Positions 1 to 13,660 of a stretch of DNA of 64,000 nt are shown here, one piece after another. The stretch is from Stramonita haemastoma (Eukaryota; Mollusca; Gastropoda; Neogastropoda; Muricidae), in the NCBI GenBank assembly GCA_030674155.1, contig CM060320.1, positions 25,229,794-25,293,793 of the forward strand, written 5' to 3'. Each line of letters begins with the position of its first letter. Within the stretch, counting starts at the first letter, position 1. The position numbers and the translations under genes are program-made. The notes under the pieces were generated by a model. It worked only from the letters and a program-made list of their open reading frames with translations, was not told where the DNA came from and did no database searches.

Positions 1-74
<74 letters not shown>

Positions 75-926
75 TCAATACACTCTCTGGTGAAGATTTA
101 AGAAGATCCTATGCCTTTCTCATTTTATTTTTCATCTGATTTCGGAGTGGACTCACAATGACAGTTTGCATGGCCAGAAAACAAGTACTGAGTATGCGTG
201 TGCTCTGCTGCTGTCCAGTACAGCACCAGAGCGGAAGCTGTGTTCGGTAGGATATAACTTCAGAGCGAGTTTTCATGTAACTTCAGAACAAGTCACTTTG
301 CCGTTTTAACGATCAACTGATTTTTCGAAGATGCGAGAAATTTTACTGTTCCATGATTTTCCAAGAAATCAGCGCTTCTATAAATGAAGAGCCGTGGTTT
401 GCTATGTTCCGACCGCATTCCAATTTTCGACACCACTTGCGAATGAAAGTTCAACTTTCACTAGCGAGTAGCCTGATGCGAGAGACGTAGCGTAGGTTTC
501 AAACCTTACTCGGCAAAACGAACAGCCAATTTTGCTGCTTATGCATCTATATCCGCAACTGTACCTCTTTTAGCCCCATCCTGGCCTGTTAGCGTCATTT
601 TGCATTCACTTCGCGTCTTTCTTTGCTTATAAGTGTATCAGTTTGGTCTGTTTCTCCGCGAAAGTTTACACTTTCCGCCATTTTGTTTTGAAGATACTGT
701 TGTGCGCATGCGTCGTCAGGGGAGATAAGTAACTGAACGATAGTCAATAGGGCTTAGCAGACGACGTAACGCGAGATAAACGGCATCGCTGAACGATAGA
801 AGACGACGTTTTCGATTTCCGGATTTTTCGTTGACAAAAATCGGATTTTGATTAATAAAATCGTATTTCCGTATTTTCCAACTTTTTCCGGAACAAATAC
901 GGAAAAATACGGAAGGTGCACAGGTC

Positions 927-1016
<90 letters not shown>

Positions 1017-1697
1017 AATCTTTTTGGCAGGTATACTATGATTAAAATGGAAAAGGGGTTCTTAGAAGTGCACGATTGTATGAATAATTGTTATCATGTT
1101 TAGCAGCAGAAAACCGATTTTATTGCATGTCACAGATTATATCCCTAGAATTATAACGGCAGAGGTTTTATACTTATCATTATGATTATTGCTGTGTATG
1201 GACAACGTTAGTTATGGCAGAACGTTGTCTTCAGAAGTGTGAATATGGCTGGCTTGTTCATATTGAATCCAGCAACAATAGCAACAAAAGGACTGCATAT
1301 AATCAACGTATGATGTGTTGCTTTGTATCTATTTGATTCAAAATAATGACGATTGATTGTAGCACCATTTTTTTTTTCTCAGTACATGTTTGACAATTTT
1401 TGGCTTTCACGCTTTAACTCCCACTTTTTTCTCCAGAATTTGTAGTTGGAAAAATGACCATGAGAGAATTTGTGTTCCATGTGTGTCTGTCTGTCTTCCG
1501 ATGATACCACTGATGCTAGGTTCTCAGAAAGTTTAGATCTGCATTTTTAACACGACAACATATTGCTAACTTTAATAATAGTGAAGCATTCACTTAGGCC
1601 TTGGTCAAAGTTTTAAACATAGGGGGGAGGGGTGGGCAGTTTAAGGTACTGTGTCTCCTGGTAACCAGAGGAGAGAGAGAGATGAGAGAGAGGAGAG

Positions 1698-1756
<59 letters not shown>

Positions 1757-2193
1757 AGAGATTGCACTGGTTTTTCTTTTACATAACCAATACAAGCTTG
1801 GTGACAGTGCTACAATACTAGAATATATATATTCAAGTTTTGTGTTTCCGTAAATCGACATAAGTTTAGGAATCTCTGACCTGTGTACATTATTCTTCTT
1901 AATTCCAGAAATGACTATGGTTCTGGCACTAGCTGCTCTACACATTTGTTAACCAAAGAGCGTGGGACAAAGAGTATCGATCTACTTTGTGATATTGATG
2001 ACAGAACTAATGACTGATTCAATGAAAGTAGGAGGTAAAACCTAACAGTTATAGCAGTCTGCTGACCTAAAGAGCAAAATACATATATTTTTTTGTTCAT
2101 CCCATGTCAAACATTCCTTCTTATACAGAAAAACTGATTTGATTGGGAGGGAAAGGGTAAATATTTATGGTGTTTTGATATTCGTTCAGCTTT

Positions 2194-2224
<31 letters not shown>

Positions 2225-2435
2225 GCATATGAGGCACTACTTTTCTTCATCTTTTTTAAAAATTTAATCTTTTTATCGAATATTCAAATTCTGAAAAGTG
2301 GAATGCATCTAAACATCCTGTCATTTGATGAGATTCCATTCTAAACTTTAAAAAAAATGTTCATAACTTTGCTGTTCATTCAGTGATACAAAATACAATA
2401 ACGAAAATGAAATCTCTTCCCCTCCAACCTTTCCC

Positions 2436-2532
<97 letters not shown>

Positions 2533-3920
2533 CCTCCTCTGAGACATATGAATCATCTTGCTGTGTTATCTTTCCTTCTCATTAATTTTAACCGACAGAT
2601 TTCTTTTTAATGTTAACGCCATGAAAGAGCCTGAATAATAATACACATGCATACATGATCAGTGCTATGTTCCACAGTGGCCACATTCCACTGTTAGCGT
2701 GGCTAAAACTTGTGGTTCTTTTTCTTTGTTGACCCGACCATTAATTTAAGTTTTTTGTGCCAGTTCCATTGAGTTATTACCTGTTCAGTTCTTGATAACT
2801 CGGGTGTTTCTTTGTTGACGAGTTGATATTGCACTAAATCTTTTTTTGTCCTGATGAATAACTGGGTGAGGTGTTTTGGTCTGAATAGGGTTTTACTTGG
2901 TTGGTTGTGTTTGGCTGGTTGGTTGGTTGTTTTGGTTGGCTGGTTAGTTAGGTTGGTTTCCATTTTTGTTTGATTTGTTTTTTGTTTTGTTTTTGTTGAT
3001 TGGTTTTGGGGGTTTTTGTGTTTTTTGGGGGGGGGTTGTTAGGGGGAGTTTGGATTTTTTTTGTTTTAGTTTAGCTTCCTTTGGGAGTTGTTCTGTTTTG
3101 GTCCTGGTTAGTTTAGTTTAGTTTAGTTTTGTGGGGTTGTTCTTTACCTTAGTTGGGGTTGTTCTTTGGTTTGGTTTGGAACTGTTTTACTTTAGATTGG
3201 AATCGTGTTTTGGTTTGGTTTTTGGGTTCTTTAGTTTCGTTTTGGGGATTGTTCTTGGTTTTTTTTTATAGTTTAGTTTGGGAATTGTTCTTTGTTTTGG
3301 TTTGTTTAGTTTAGTTTGGGGGGGGGGGGGGGTTTTGTTTTGGTCTTGGTTTGTTAACGTTTAGTTTGTGGATTGTTCTTTTTTTGTTTTTTTGCAATAG
3401 CCTTTTTCATGGACATTCCATTTGCGCACCATTTGGCCTTTTTTTAATTAAATGAAATGCATTTGTTGACCGATTGTTTTCTCTTCTTTTTTTTATTTCA
3501 TGAATATGTACTTGTTTCTCTCTCTCTCTCATTAATCCATTATTCCACGATTTTCATTATAAGTTATGTTTAATGAGAGTGTTGGAAGTTGGGGTGGGGT
3601 GGGGTGGGGAGGGAGGGGGGGTTATATGATCATGAAAATCTCTGCACTGACGATTTCATGATAGTATAAGCCAATTATAGCCACAATCTTTCACGACATG
3701 CGTAGTTTAATTAATCATACATGTTGAAAAATCAGTCTTTAGAGATGGTTAGACTACACTGAAATCTGTTTTGCGGTGTTGGTTCATTAAAAATATAAAA
3801 CAAACAGCTTTTAGCTGAGAATTGTGAGTTCATGAAGTCACCCTCACTTCATACACATTCAGCGGAAATAGTAAGTTTTGTGACATGAAATGAAAATGTT
3901 AAAAATTAAATTTTTTTTTT

Positions 3921-3951
<31 letters not shown>

Positions 3952-3994
3952 GCATTACTGGCAACTGTCTCTTCTTGGGCTGTTTTTTCTTTTA

Positions 3995-4063
<69 letters not shown>

Positions 4064-4217
4064 CCACGACAATGAGCAATGAATGATGAATGATGAAGAT
4101 GATGACTGTGGATGATGATGATGATGATGACAATGAAACATACAAGAATCTCTAAATATCAGGAAATGCTCCACATACTCTGAATTAATTCCTTTTTATT
4201 ATTATTTTTATTATTTA

Positions 4218-4254
<37 letters not shown>

Positions 4255-4353
4255 TTGATGTACTAAAAGGAAAATGGCAACAGTGGACCAAGTGTAAAAT
4301 TTGTTCATACAAAAATAATTATATCTCAGAAGTGTAAGGAATCACACACCACA

Positions 4354-4384
<31 letters not shown>

Positions 4385-5127
4385 CCTTACACCACTTTTC
4401 TAATCTCCTTCTTGCTCTTGTGTCTAATTATTAAAAACATCCACACTTAACAAGCAAGCCAAAGACTTGTTTTTAATTTAACTATCAAATGATTATTTTT
4501 TTTAAAGACTCTCCAACTTTCACTTTCATGACGTTTCTTAGCTGAGTTTTTTTTCTCTCCAAATTTTGTTTCACAATCCGCTCACATTATAGTGTCTGTG
4601 TGTGTGTTGTATAAATAAATGAATATATCAAGGTACATGAACAATTTTGAATGTAAGCCTCGTTGAGTCATAATAGCAAGTACAGGTTTCATAATATTCT
4701 TCACTAATCATTTCATGAATTGTTTTTGCTCAGTACATCCGTGTTCGTTTACGTGCTTCATCACTATGTCATAATAAACTGGATCAAACGCCTATGCATG
4801 CTTCATCTTTTGATTGATTTGTTCCGTTTATAGGAAAGGTTAGTTGGAGCTTTTTCAACTGACCCAGAACAAAGATCATTCTTCTTCTCGTATGTATCGT
4901 TTATTCAAAATAATAATACTGAATAAAGAATCTTTCAGATACTTAAGGAATGGATGGCGTTTCCAAAGTGTGTTTTGTTTGTTTAGTTAGATTCCATCAT
5001 GCGTGTGTATTGCATGTGGTGGGTTGTGTGTGTGTGTGTTGTGTTGTGTTGTGTGTTGTGTGTGTGAATTTTGTGGATGGGTTCTGTTCTTTCTGTCTGT
5101 CGTTGAGGTTTGGATACACAGTGTGTG

Positions 5128-5174
<47 letters not shown>

Positions 5175-5340
5175 CGTGCGCGTGTATGCATGTGTGTGTT
5201 TGCAGATGTATGGATGTGCACACACTTGGTATATGCTTATGCAAAGTAAAATTGCATGTGGACATGTGGCTGTGCAACCCAAGTCATAATATATGAGCCA
5301 AGAGGCAGTCCTTTAGAAAAAATTTGTTTTCTGATGGACA
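1..5340. other. Gene-free region dominated by simple repeats
   Basis: No coding feature is supportable. It holds (AG)n at 1-74, (TA)n at 930-1018, (GA)n at 1671-1760, a T-run/G-run at 2192-2226, (CT)n at 2439-2534 and another T-run/G-run at 3909-3952. Trinucleotide ATG and TTA arrays lie at 3998-4062 and 4193-4255, and (GT)n at 5020-5172. A stretch near 810-920 carries repeated ttccg/cggaa motifs like those at 24960-25080. Confidence 0.8.
2880..3390 (+). repeat. Degenerate T/G-only tandem repeat
   Basis: The plus strand is almost free of C and poor in A. Units near tttagtttggggattgttc and ttggtttgg recur roughly every 45-55 bp. No reading frame is meaningful. Confidence 0.6.
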
Positions 5341-5351
5341 GATCTTGTGAA

Positions 5352-5555
5352 CCCACTTAAAAGTATTAAAGTGAAGATGAACTTTCACATATCACAGATA
5401 ACATTATTTGTAGCACTTAAAAGTATTAATGTGACAATAAACTTTCACAATTACTGAAATCCTAACAAATTGTAAGCCCCTTAAAAGTTTTATTAGTGCC
5501 TATAAACTTGCACATATCACTCCTAATGTCTTGTGAGCACCCTAAAAGTATTGAT
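5352..5555 (+). repeat. ~62-bp tandem repeat, interrupted by a SINE
   Basis: Units begin cacttaaaagtattaa and contain aactttcacatatcac. They start near 5352, 5414, 5477 and 5539. The fourth unit is split by SINE-C and resumes at 5838. Confidence 0.7.
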
Positions 5556-5837
5556 CAAAGGTAAAAGGTAAAGGTGTCCTTAACCTATGTGGTCGTGGAG
5601 CGAGGTGCAGAACCTCAGCTTCTCCAGAGCCCAGCGTTTTGGGAGTGGCACCTATCTCCTCTCCCTCGCTGCTAGAGAGGTAGGTACCCATGATTAAGAG
5701 CTGGGTGAACTGGGGAACTGTACTGAAGCCAGGGCATACTAACGGTCACCTATCCATGAGACAGCCATGCTTAAAGCTGTTTTATCTTAACTTGAGGAGA
5801 GCAAAATGTTCTCACCACTGTGCTACCCCGTCCCTTT
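5556..5837 (-). mobile_element. SINE-C insertion with 9-bp target duplication
   Basis: The tRNA-like head lies at the high-coordinate end (on the minus strand GGGACGGGGTAGCACAGTGG) and the tail reads ACCTTTACCTTTTACC. Flanking agtattgat occurs at 5547-5555 and 5838-5846. Related copies lie at 12505-12800, 20858-21152, 36632-36850 and 57713-58004. Confidence 0.75.
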
Positions 5838-5960
5838 AGTATTGATAGTGAAGATAACTTTCACATATCACTCCTAACAAAGTTCTCATCTGTATTTTTT
5901 TTATTAGCTCTTCTAAATTCTAAAACTGCATAGATAAATGTGACCACAATTTTTTTTTAA

Positions 5961-6021
<61 letters not shown>

Positions 6022-7568
6022 ATGACTTTCCACAATAAAATACAAATCTACGCCCTTTTGTTATTTTCTTTAATATACAGTTTTAATCAAGTTTAGCATA
6101 AACAAAGCAGCAACAACAAACAGACATCTAAAAAAAAAATGGTGGCAAAATGGATTTCCATGAAAATCCATGTAAAAATCATCATGTACACAAATTAAGA
6201 AACATCAATATTCATTTCCATGTTAATTCACTCAATTCATAATGTGCATAAAAGGCTCGTTCCCTGCTTCTGGTCACAGTTCAACTCATTCACTCTTTCA
6301 TCACAGCTCATACAGTTTTGGTGTACCCATGGTTATGAAGTAAGTTGGAATAAAACCAGCCATCACACTATACAAGACATAACCGGTCTACTTCATTTCG
6401 CATGTATGCGAAATACTTTACAAGTGCACATACATGTGCGTATATGCCAGTTTAAAAAAACTAACAAACAAATAAACTGGAATATAAATCTTCCCGGTGG
6501 TAGTTTTTGAGGTATTAAAAAAAAAAAAAAACCAACCCCTCCCCCCCCCCCCCCCCCCCCCCTAAAATATACATTTTTCAGTAACAATGTTTGAGGTATT
6601 TTACAGTAAGAACTATTCCCCTTGCGTAACCCAGTTTGAGTTTGCACCCTCACCCCCCCCCCCCCTTTCACTCCTCACCCCCCCTCCTCCTCCAAGCTGA
6701 TGCTCTCCTAGCAAAGGCCTTTTTCTTTTTTCTTGTTTACACACCTCTTACCTGAGTGTCAATGCTTCAGCTGCAGAGGCAGGAGAGCCAACAGTAAGAG
6801 AACCAACTTGCCACCTTAAGGGAACTGAAAGTGCAGTTTCCAGTTTCAGCTTTAGGGGTCATCTGAGAGCATTTTTTGTAGTCAACACCCATGCCAACTC
6901 CACTCCCTTTGAAGCCCTTCACGTTCCCATGTGCAAACACACACACACACATTCAAAAAGTCTTGCACACACATTACTAAAAACTCCATCCACCTTTCCT
7001 TACAGAGTAGGCCAAGGTATGGCTTGTGGGCTGGATCAGGATGGCATGAACATACTAAGCATGCATCCCGCTTCTAGAAGAGGAATGGACTCTGCCAATT
7101 TCAACCTGTACAAAACACATACTGCCTGGAAAATTCAGTGCCGCTCACAAATGACTCCCCAAAATCCAAGCTACTTAAGACTTCTGCCTTCCCTTCTGCA
7201 TTCCCTGGCCATACTCCATTTTTTTTTTTCTTTTCATACTCAATTTTTAATCCGGTCTGGATAGTCAAGCCTGCAGTCAGTCGCTGTGACCCTGCCAGTC
7301 CTCATAGTATTTTTTCATGGAGCTCTACTGGGCTGGGCCACATCTGGTGTCTCAGATCGTGAAGCATGATGTGAATGCAAATGCCAGTAGTTTTATTATC
7401 TCAAAAATGAGATAATCAGGTGAGTCACAACATGATAACAGCATGTGAAAAAAAAAGAAGTAAAAGCTTATACACTAGTTCTCTTCCTAAAATGCTGTCC
7501 AGCTTTTAATCAGTGTCCAGATAAAATGTGTCTTCCTGTAAAAACAAAATAGTTTACAAGTATCTCCA

Positions 7569-7635
<67 letters not shown>

Positions 7636-7638
<3 letters not shown>

Positions 7639-7876
7639 CCGCATGAGACTTTAAACCGAGGCCCCAAGTGTGAACGCACGCACAACATCTTGTGCACACG
7701 TAGAATCCTGTTCCGCTTTTCGTAAGAGTAGGCCATTGTGTGACGGTGGGAACAGATTACATTAACAAAACTGCATACACACGGGGACAGGATGTAAAAA
7801 AGCACAAAACTGCTTATCCCATTATCCTTGATACAAAGGAATAAAATAAAATAAAATAAAATAAAATAAAATAAAT

Positions 7877-7880
<4 letters not shown>
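7636..7880 (+). mobile_element. SINE-A, 5'-truncated (also at 16003-16245)
   Basis: It holds the family body gagactttaaaccgaggccc...gtaagagtaggccattgtgtg and the tail gataca...aataaaataaaat. A (CA)n array replaces its head. Confidence 0.75.
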
Positions 7881-7908
<28 letters not shown>

Positions 7909-7912
<4 letters not shown>

Positions 7913-8216
7913 TGATGACTGGGTTCAATGCTCACTGAAGGGGATATTTTCCCCCTCGAGTTAAAATCAGTGCAGACTCCACTCTCTCCAAAGTCCTTCA
8001 GATGAGACTGTAAACCGAAGCCCCATGTGAGAACACACACCAACATCTTGCCCACACATTAAATCCTGTTCCGCTTTTTGAAAAAGTAGGCCATCGTGTG
8101 CCGGTGGGAACAGATGACAAAGTTTACAAAATTGCATACACATGGGGACTGGATGTAAAAAAGCACATGAGTGCTTATTCTATTATCCTCGATATAAAAG
8201 AATAAAATAAATAAAT

Positions 8217-8220
<4 letters not shown>
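7909..8220 (+). mobile_element. SINE-A, nearly full length (also at 16275-16583)
   Basis: It starts within the B-box-like tctgatgactgggttcaatg and runs through ggagttaaaatcagtgcaga-type body sequence to an aataaataaataa tail. Confidence 0.75.
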
Positions 8221-8278
<58 letters not shown>

Positions 8279-9049
8279 CCATGGTTCAAACCATAAAATT
8301 GCTTCTAACTTCACATGTCATCAGGCTGTCCTGGTTGATCAATAATGAACCACTTACCACGATCTTGACACAGCGGCCATCTAGTATAAACCCTCAATCC
8401 AAAACAAACAGCAACAAAAATAAGAAGACGAAAAACCTTCAGTCCAGTCAGGCAAGATGAATGGTCCTTGCTGAAGAGAAGTGACTCGAATGCTAAACTG
8501 ACAGATTTGTTTGAATTCTGTGAAAGAGATGGCCAGGTTTTCTTTGGGGGGGGGGTTCTTCTTTTTTTAAGAGTGCCAATATGGCCTTTTAAATACTTAT
8601 ACTTAAGAACTTTCCTACAGTCACAATGTGTCAACCTTAATGGTGGGCAAAAACTATCGCACACATTATAATCAGGGTTCTAGCTAAGAAACAAAAATTT
8701 TGTTTTTGTTTTTGTTCCTCAGCTAGAGCTCCGACATTCACCATTTTTTTTATCCCTCTGCTAGAACTAAAGTTGCATGTAATTGATGAAAAGGTCAACT
8801 ACGTTTCTATTTCTGTTGCATGGAGCTTTATAAATGCTTTTGTTGATGCAAAATTATATACATTACAGTTATTTTTGTTTACTGAAATCCTTCATGCCTT
8901 AAGAGGGGTCAAAGGCTGATAATTTTTAAATCCTAATTTAAATCTTGTTCACTTCTGTACACAAAAGAAATTTGTACTTAAGTCCTGATGTCTTCCCTCC
9001 ATAAAAAAGAGCCATCAATAAAATTAATTTGTTTCAAACAACTGTCATG

Positions 9050-9165
9050 GCACAGCCAAGCTTCATCTACTCAATTTTTTTTTAGAGTGTTGTTGAAATT
9101 ACTTGACCAACACTGCAGGTTGTCTGTGTCTCTCAGGCCTGGTTGATGAGAAGGACACAGGCATC
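9050..9165 (+). mobile_element. Diverged SINE-D 3' fragment (also at 17418-17530)
   Basis: Segments cacagccaagcttcatctac and ccaacactgcaggt...ctcaggcctggttgatg match the 3' half of SINE-D at 51556-51875. Confidence 0.55.
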
Positions 9166-9593
9166 ACAGAAGATGAGCTGCATAAAAACCCCAAACCAAA
9201 CCCCTTTTTTCAACATCTCACCAAGTAGACCTAAAAAAAAGGAAACCCTGCTGCCTTTTGCAGAAGAAACCAGTCCTGGGCTCCATCACTGTCTCAGACA
9301 CACTCCACACACACTGTTCAGCAGCAGACAGCTCACAGCTTCGTCCCCATCCTCAAACACCACTGAACACAGGGAGATACATGTGTCATAATCATGCCAG
9401 GCAACCCCTGAGGTATGTTTCTATTTGAAGATACTGTTTATATTGTTTCAAAATAACTTTCAAATGTGCCATTCTCTTTGCTGGGTTTAAAAAAAAAATT
9501 TTTTTAGTCACTATACATACAGACAAGGACACAGACACACACAGACACACACACCCACACACTCATCTAATATCACTTACGTTAAATTCAAGA

Positions 9594-9644
<51 letters not shown>

Positions 9645-9790
9645 TCTGACCCACACACACACAATTCTGACACACACACACACACACAAATACGCACACA
9701 CACATTCCAACCACTTGGTGCAAGTGTGCACACGCACACACACACATTCTAACCACTTGGCATACACACACATACATTCTGACCACTTGG

Positions 9791-9845
<55 letters not shown>

Positions 9846-10001
9846 CACACAAAAACACACACACAAAAAACACACACAAAAACACACAACACCACACACA
9901 TTCTCACCACTTGGCCCACGCACACAAACACATTCCACCCACCAAGCAGAACAAACAAACAAACAAACAACGATGCCGACTTTAAAAAAATCCTAGCAAC
10001 A

Positions 10002-11060
10002 CTAATCAGAAGGCGAGTCTCGAGATGGCACTTTCAGTTTGAGCGTCAACTTCCTCTTCTTGTACAGATTGGACTCCGAGCCGCTGCTCTCCCCACTGGG
10101 AGAATACGTCTGACTCAACAGAGAGTGACTCAGAGCGTCCTCATGATCCGACAGGTCAGGCAGACCCCCAAAGTCCAGATCCCAGGGATTTCTACTGCTC
10201 TGCCTCTTCTTCCTCTTCTTGCTTTGCTGCTGCTGTGGTGCTGCTGCTGCTGCTGCTGTTGTTGCTGTTGAGGGGACCCTGTTTCGCTCCACGTTTTGTT
10301 CAGGTGCAGCGTCAGGCGTGACTGGGAAGGGGAGCCTTGGCCCTGCGGGTGGCGCTTGATCTTCAGCTTGAGGGTGCCCTTGCTGGGGTCGCTGATGGTG
10401 CTGCTGACTGCCAGCTGCTCCTGGAACCCTGAGTCCCTGCTCCCCCTCCACCACCCCCCCCACCTCCATCCCCTGGGAGCTGGCCGCGGCAGCAGCGGCG
10501 GCGGCAGCGTCGATCAACTCCTTCAGTTCGTTGTCCTCATTGTGTATTTGCACCATCTGCTGTGCTGCTGCTGCTGTTGCTGCTGTTGCTGCTGTTGCTG
10601 CTGCTGTTGCTGTTGCTGCTGACGACGCAAGGTCTCCGACTTCTGCTGCTGCTGCAGTTGTTGCTGCTGCTGTTGCTGCTTGGCCAGGCGCTCCTTGAGG
10701 AGCTTCTGTCGCTCCTGCTCCTGCTCCTGTCGCACCTGCTGCAGGAGGTCGGCAAGCAGCTCGTCCCCGCTGCGCCTACTGTCGGCGTCGCCCAAGCTGA
10801 GGAGGCGGGGGGAGGGGGGGGGGTGGAAAGACGCGGTCCAGGTTGAGGACGGGCAGTCGGGCGGTCAGTGCGTCGGCCAGGCACTCCGCCAGCTGCTGGT
10901 ACAGGGCCAGGATCTCCGGCCCGCTGTGGCGCAGTGCTGCGTCGCTGCCTCGGGGACCCCCCTGCCGCCACCAATGCCGCTGCTGCTGTATCCGGGGTCT
11001 GTCTCCTGCGCGCAGGTCCTCGCTGTCCATGTAGCACCTCAGTAGTTTCTCCACCGCCAG
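10002..11060 (-). pseudogene. Second, frameshifted copy of TAF6L exon 11
   Basis: This is the same exon as 18378-19436 with several small indels that break the frame. There is an extra base near 10238 in the poly-Q tract and an extra C near 10436. The poly-Q start near 10560 and the G-run near 10810-10825 are also changed. Splice acceptor and stop codon are retained and total length is the same. The changes sit in homopolymers or CAG repeats, as expected for unpolished sequence or the other haplotype. Confidence 0.85.
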
Positions 11061-11442
11061 CTGTAAGCAACACGCCCGCCCCTCATATCTTAATAATAAT
11101 AATAATACATGGAATTTATGTAGCGCTATATCTTGCAAAAACAAATCAAAGCGCTTGCACTCAACCCACACAACCAACACAACAAGCAACCAATGACAAT
11201 AAATAGTTTGAGCAAATTCGAATGTATACACACACACACACAGACACACACATACATGTCTTCTAAAGGAGAGTGGAAGTGTGTTGTCACTGACTGAATT
11301 GGGAAGATTGTTTCTCAAGCGTACATGCATAAATGTATGTATGCATGCATGTATGCAAACACACACACACACACACACACACAAGCATAACCTATGCAAC
11401 ACATACATACACGCACGCATGCATGCACGCACTCACACACAC

Positions 11443-11514
<72 letters not shown>

Positions 11515-11613
11515 CATAAACACCGTCCCAGCACACATAACAAACCTGTCATGAACCTCCTTAGTACTTGTACACTCTTGTCTCACACACGCATGCACGC
11601 ACGCAGCCGCACG

Positions 11614-11689
<76 letters not shown>

Positions 11690-12023
11690 CACACAAATCT
11701 CTCATAAATTAAATCAATTCCTCATAATCTAGAATAAATAAAGTATTCATAATCATACTCACAACCTTACTAATCACCAAGAAATCAACATCTAACTCAA
11801 ACCATCCCTTTCCCTAACTGTCTCTGTAACACTAACCTAAAAAAAAAAAAAAATTATTTTCATTTCATTTTTTTTTTTTTTTTTTGAATCTTTGATAAGT
11901 CATTTTCAAAATGATTGAGAAGTTGGTACCTGCACTTGTCTTTCCTCACTACTTTTTCCTCAAAAAAAAAAGAAAAGAAAAAAAAGAAAACAAAACCGAC
12001 CACACCTGTAATGGAGACCATAC

Positions 12024-12152
12024 CTGTACAGCTTCCAGGACTCTCATGGCATCGGTCTGCAGATGGGGGCGAACAGAGGAGGTGCCACTGACGGTGGCCT
12101 GCAGATGGGGCAACAGCTGGGGTAACTGCGGCACCAGCACTGTCTCCACCTC
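12024..12152 (-). pseudogene. Second copy of TAF6L exon 10 (duplicated contig end)
   Basis: This appears identical in coding content to the exon at 20376-20504, including the GTGCAG acceptor and GTATGG donor. It lies in the left copy of the 8.25-kb duplication. It probably represents the same genomic locus assembled twice rather than a second gene. Confidence 0.85.
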
Positions 12153-12194
12153 CTGCACAATGCCATAGGTAATTTTTGAAAGGAGAGCACCAAA

Positions 12195-12450
12195 CACCAG
12201 TCACAATGCACACATCCAACATCACTCAGTAAGGCCTAGTGCTAGTAAAGGTGTCCCATAACCTCTATGGTCGTCAGGAAGCGAGGCGTCAGAGACCTCG
12301 GCTTCTATAAAGAGTGCTAAATTTAGCGCGCTCCTTCCTTTTACCTAGTCCAAGTGGTGGTCAGCTCTGCTATAAAAAGCACCAGCTGGGCTGGGCTGGG
12401 GATGGGATAATTAGCAGCTGAAAGTGGGGGAAAGTGACAGCTGTGAGTCA
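12195..12450 (+). repeat. Repeat G copy interrupted by a SINE-C tail piece
   Basis: Contains cacaatgcacacatccaaca, agagtgctaaatttagcgcg and ctataaaaagcaccagctgg. A SINE-C tail fragment lies at 12248-12300 inside it. The same sequence occurs at 20545-20800 in the right copy. Confidence 0.6.
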
Positions 12451-12504
12451 GGAGTGAGTGAAAAGCTTTTCTGACAGTATACCTGAGTAGTAAAGTGTTT
12501 AAAA

Positions 12505-12800
12505 GTAAAAGGTAAAGGTTTTCCCATAACCTCTATGGTCGTCAGGGAGCGAGGCACCAGAGACCTCAGCTTCTTCTCTAGGGGGCCAGCATATTAAGGG
12601 CGGTGCCCATCTCCTCTCCCTCACATCTTTACCTTCCCTGACCCTACAGAGGGCAGGTACCTATTCATAGCTGGGTGAACTGGGGGACTGTACTAAAGCC
12701 AAAGTGGTGCAAACAGTCACCCATCAACTTGGTGACCATGCTAGATGCTGTTTAACGCTGGCTTGGGGAAAGCGAGTGCTCTGACCACTGAGCTATCCCA
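12505..12800 (-). mobile_element. SINE-C copy (assembled again at 20858-21152)
   Basis: It has the same tail (aaaggtaaaggtt...cccataacctctatgg) and the same tRNA-like head, TGGGATAGCTCAGTGGTCAG on the minus strand. A partial tail copy lies at 12248-12300. Confidence 0.7.
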
Positions 12801-13018
12801 GAATAGAAGAGGGTTACAGAACAAAAGAAAAGCAACAACAGAAAACAGAAAAGAAGTAGACAGGGGAAAAAAAGGGGGGGAGGAGCAAGAGGGATGCGAA
12901 GAGATGAATGAAGTGAAGCACCCCTAGAAAAAAACAAAAGCAAACATAAGTGCAGAACTGTACAACAAAAAACAGAGCGTAGAATTGGCAGAGAAAAAAA
13001 AAAGAGGAAAGTAAGCTG

Positions 13019-13660
13019 GGGTCCAGAGGCCGCTTAGGCCCCGGTGGGGTGCAGGGCAAAGCCCTGCTGGGGGGTCCAGGGGGGCAAAGCCCCCCGGCCG
13101 AAAATGATTTTTAGCATTTTAAAGGCAATTTAGAGGCCTCTCCAGGCACCATTTGAGCAATGTGAGAAGCATGTGTGTGTGTGGGGTGTGTGTGTGTGTG
13201 GGGTGTTGTGTGTGTGTGTGTGTGTGGTGTGGTGTGTGTGTGTGTGAGTGAGTGAGTGAGAGAGAGAGACACTGAGAGAGAGACAGACTCAGACTTTTAG
13301 ACCTTTTCCCTAAAGAACCACCAGAGTATGTCAAACTTGTTTTTAAAAAAGATCCCTTCTGGGTAGCCGTAACATAAGTTTCTGTGTACAACTGTGATGG
13401 TTAATGGAAAACATGGAGACAGACAGACCAACAGACAAAAAACAGTATGTGAGAGAAATGAGGACATAAACATCCAGCAACTAATTGCAGAATTAAAAAA
13501 AAGGGGATGTATACAGTATGTAGTGATATCCAGGCATGGTACTGGAGGAAAAGCACTTTTCCTGAAATGTAGTGGGGGTCCAAGGGGTATGATTGCCCCC
13601 TCATGGGGTCAAGGGGCAGAGCCCCTTGTGGGGGTCGGGGGCAAAGCCCCCTGAAGTTGA
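13019..13660 (+). repeat. Paired GC-rich hairpin modules (also at 21370-22010)
   Basis: Modules at 13019-13105 and 13566-13656 contain nested palindromes such as gggggcaaagcccccc and ggggcagagcccc. Each is followed by tttaaaggc...ggcctctcc. Confidence 0.6.

Noticed and set aside
9577..9962. Long Cys/Val and Thr/His ORFs here and at many other sites
   Set aside because: They are translations of CA/TG arrays in different frames, with no other content.
10002..12152. A second TAF6L paralogue
   Set aside because: The copy is part of an 8.25-kb near-identical segment ending at a 100-N gap, and only the last two exons exist. Assembly overlap explains it better.
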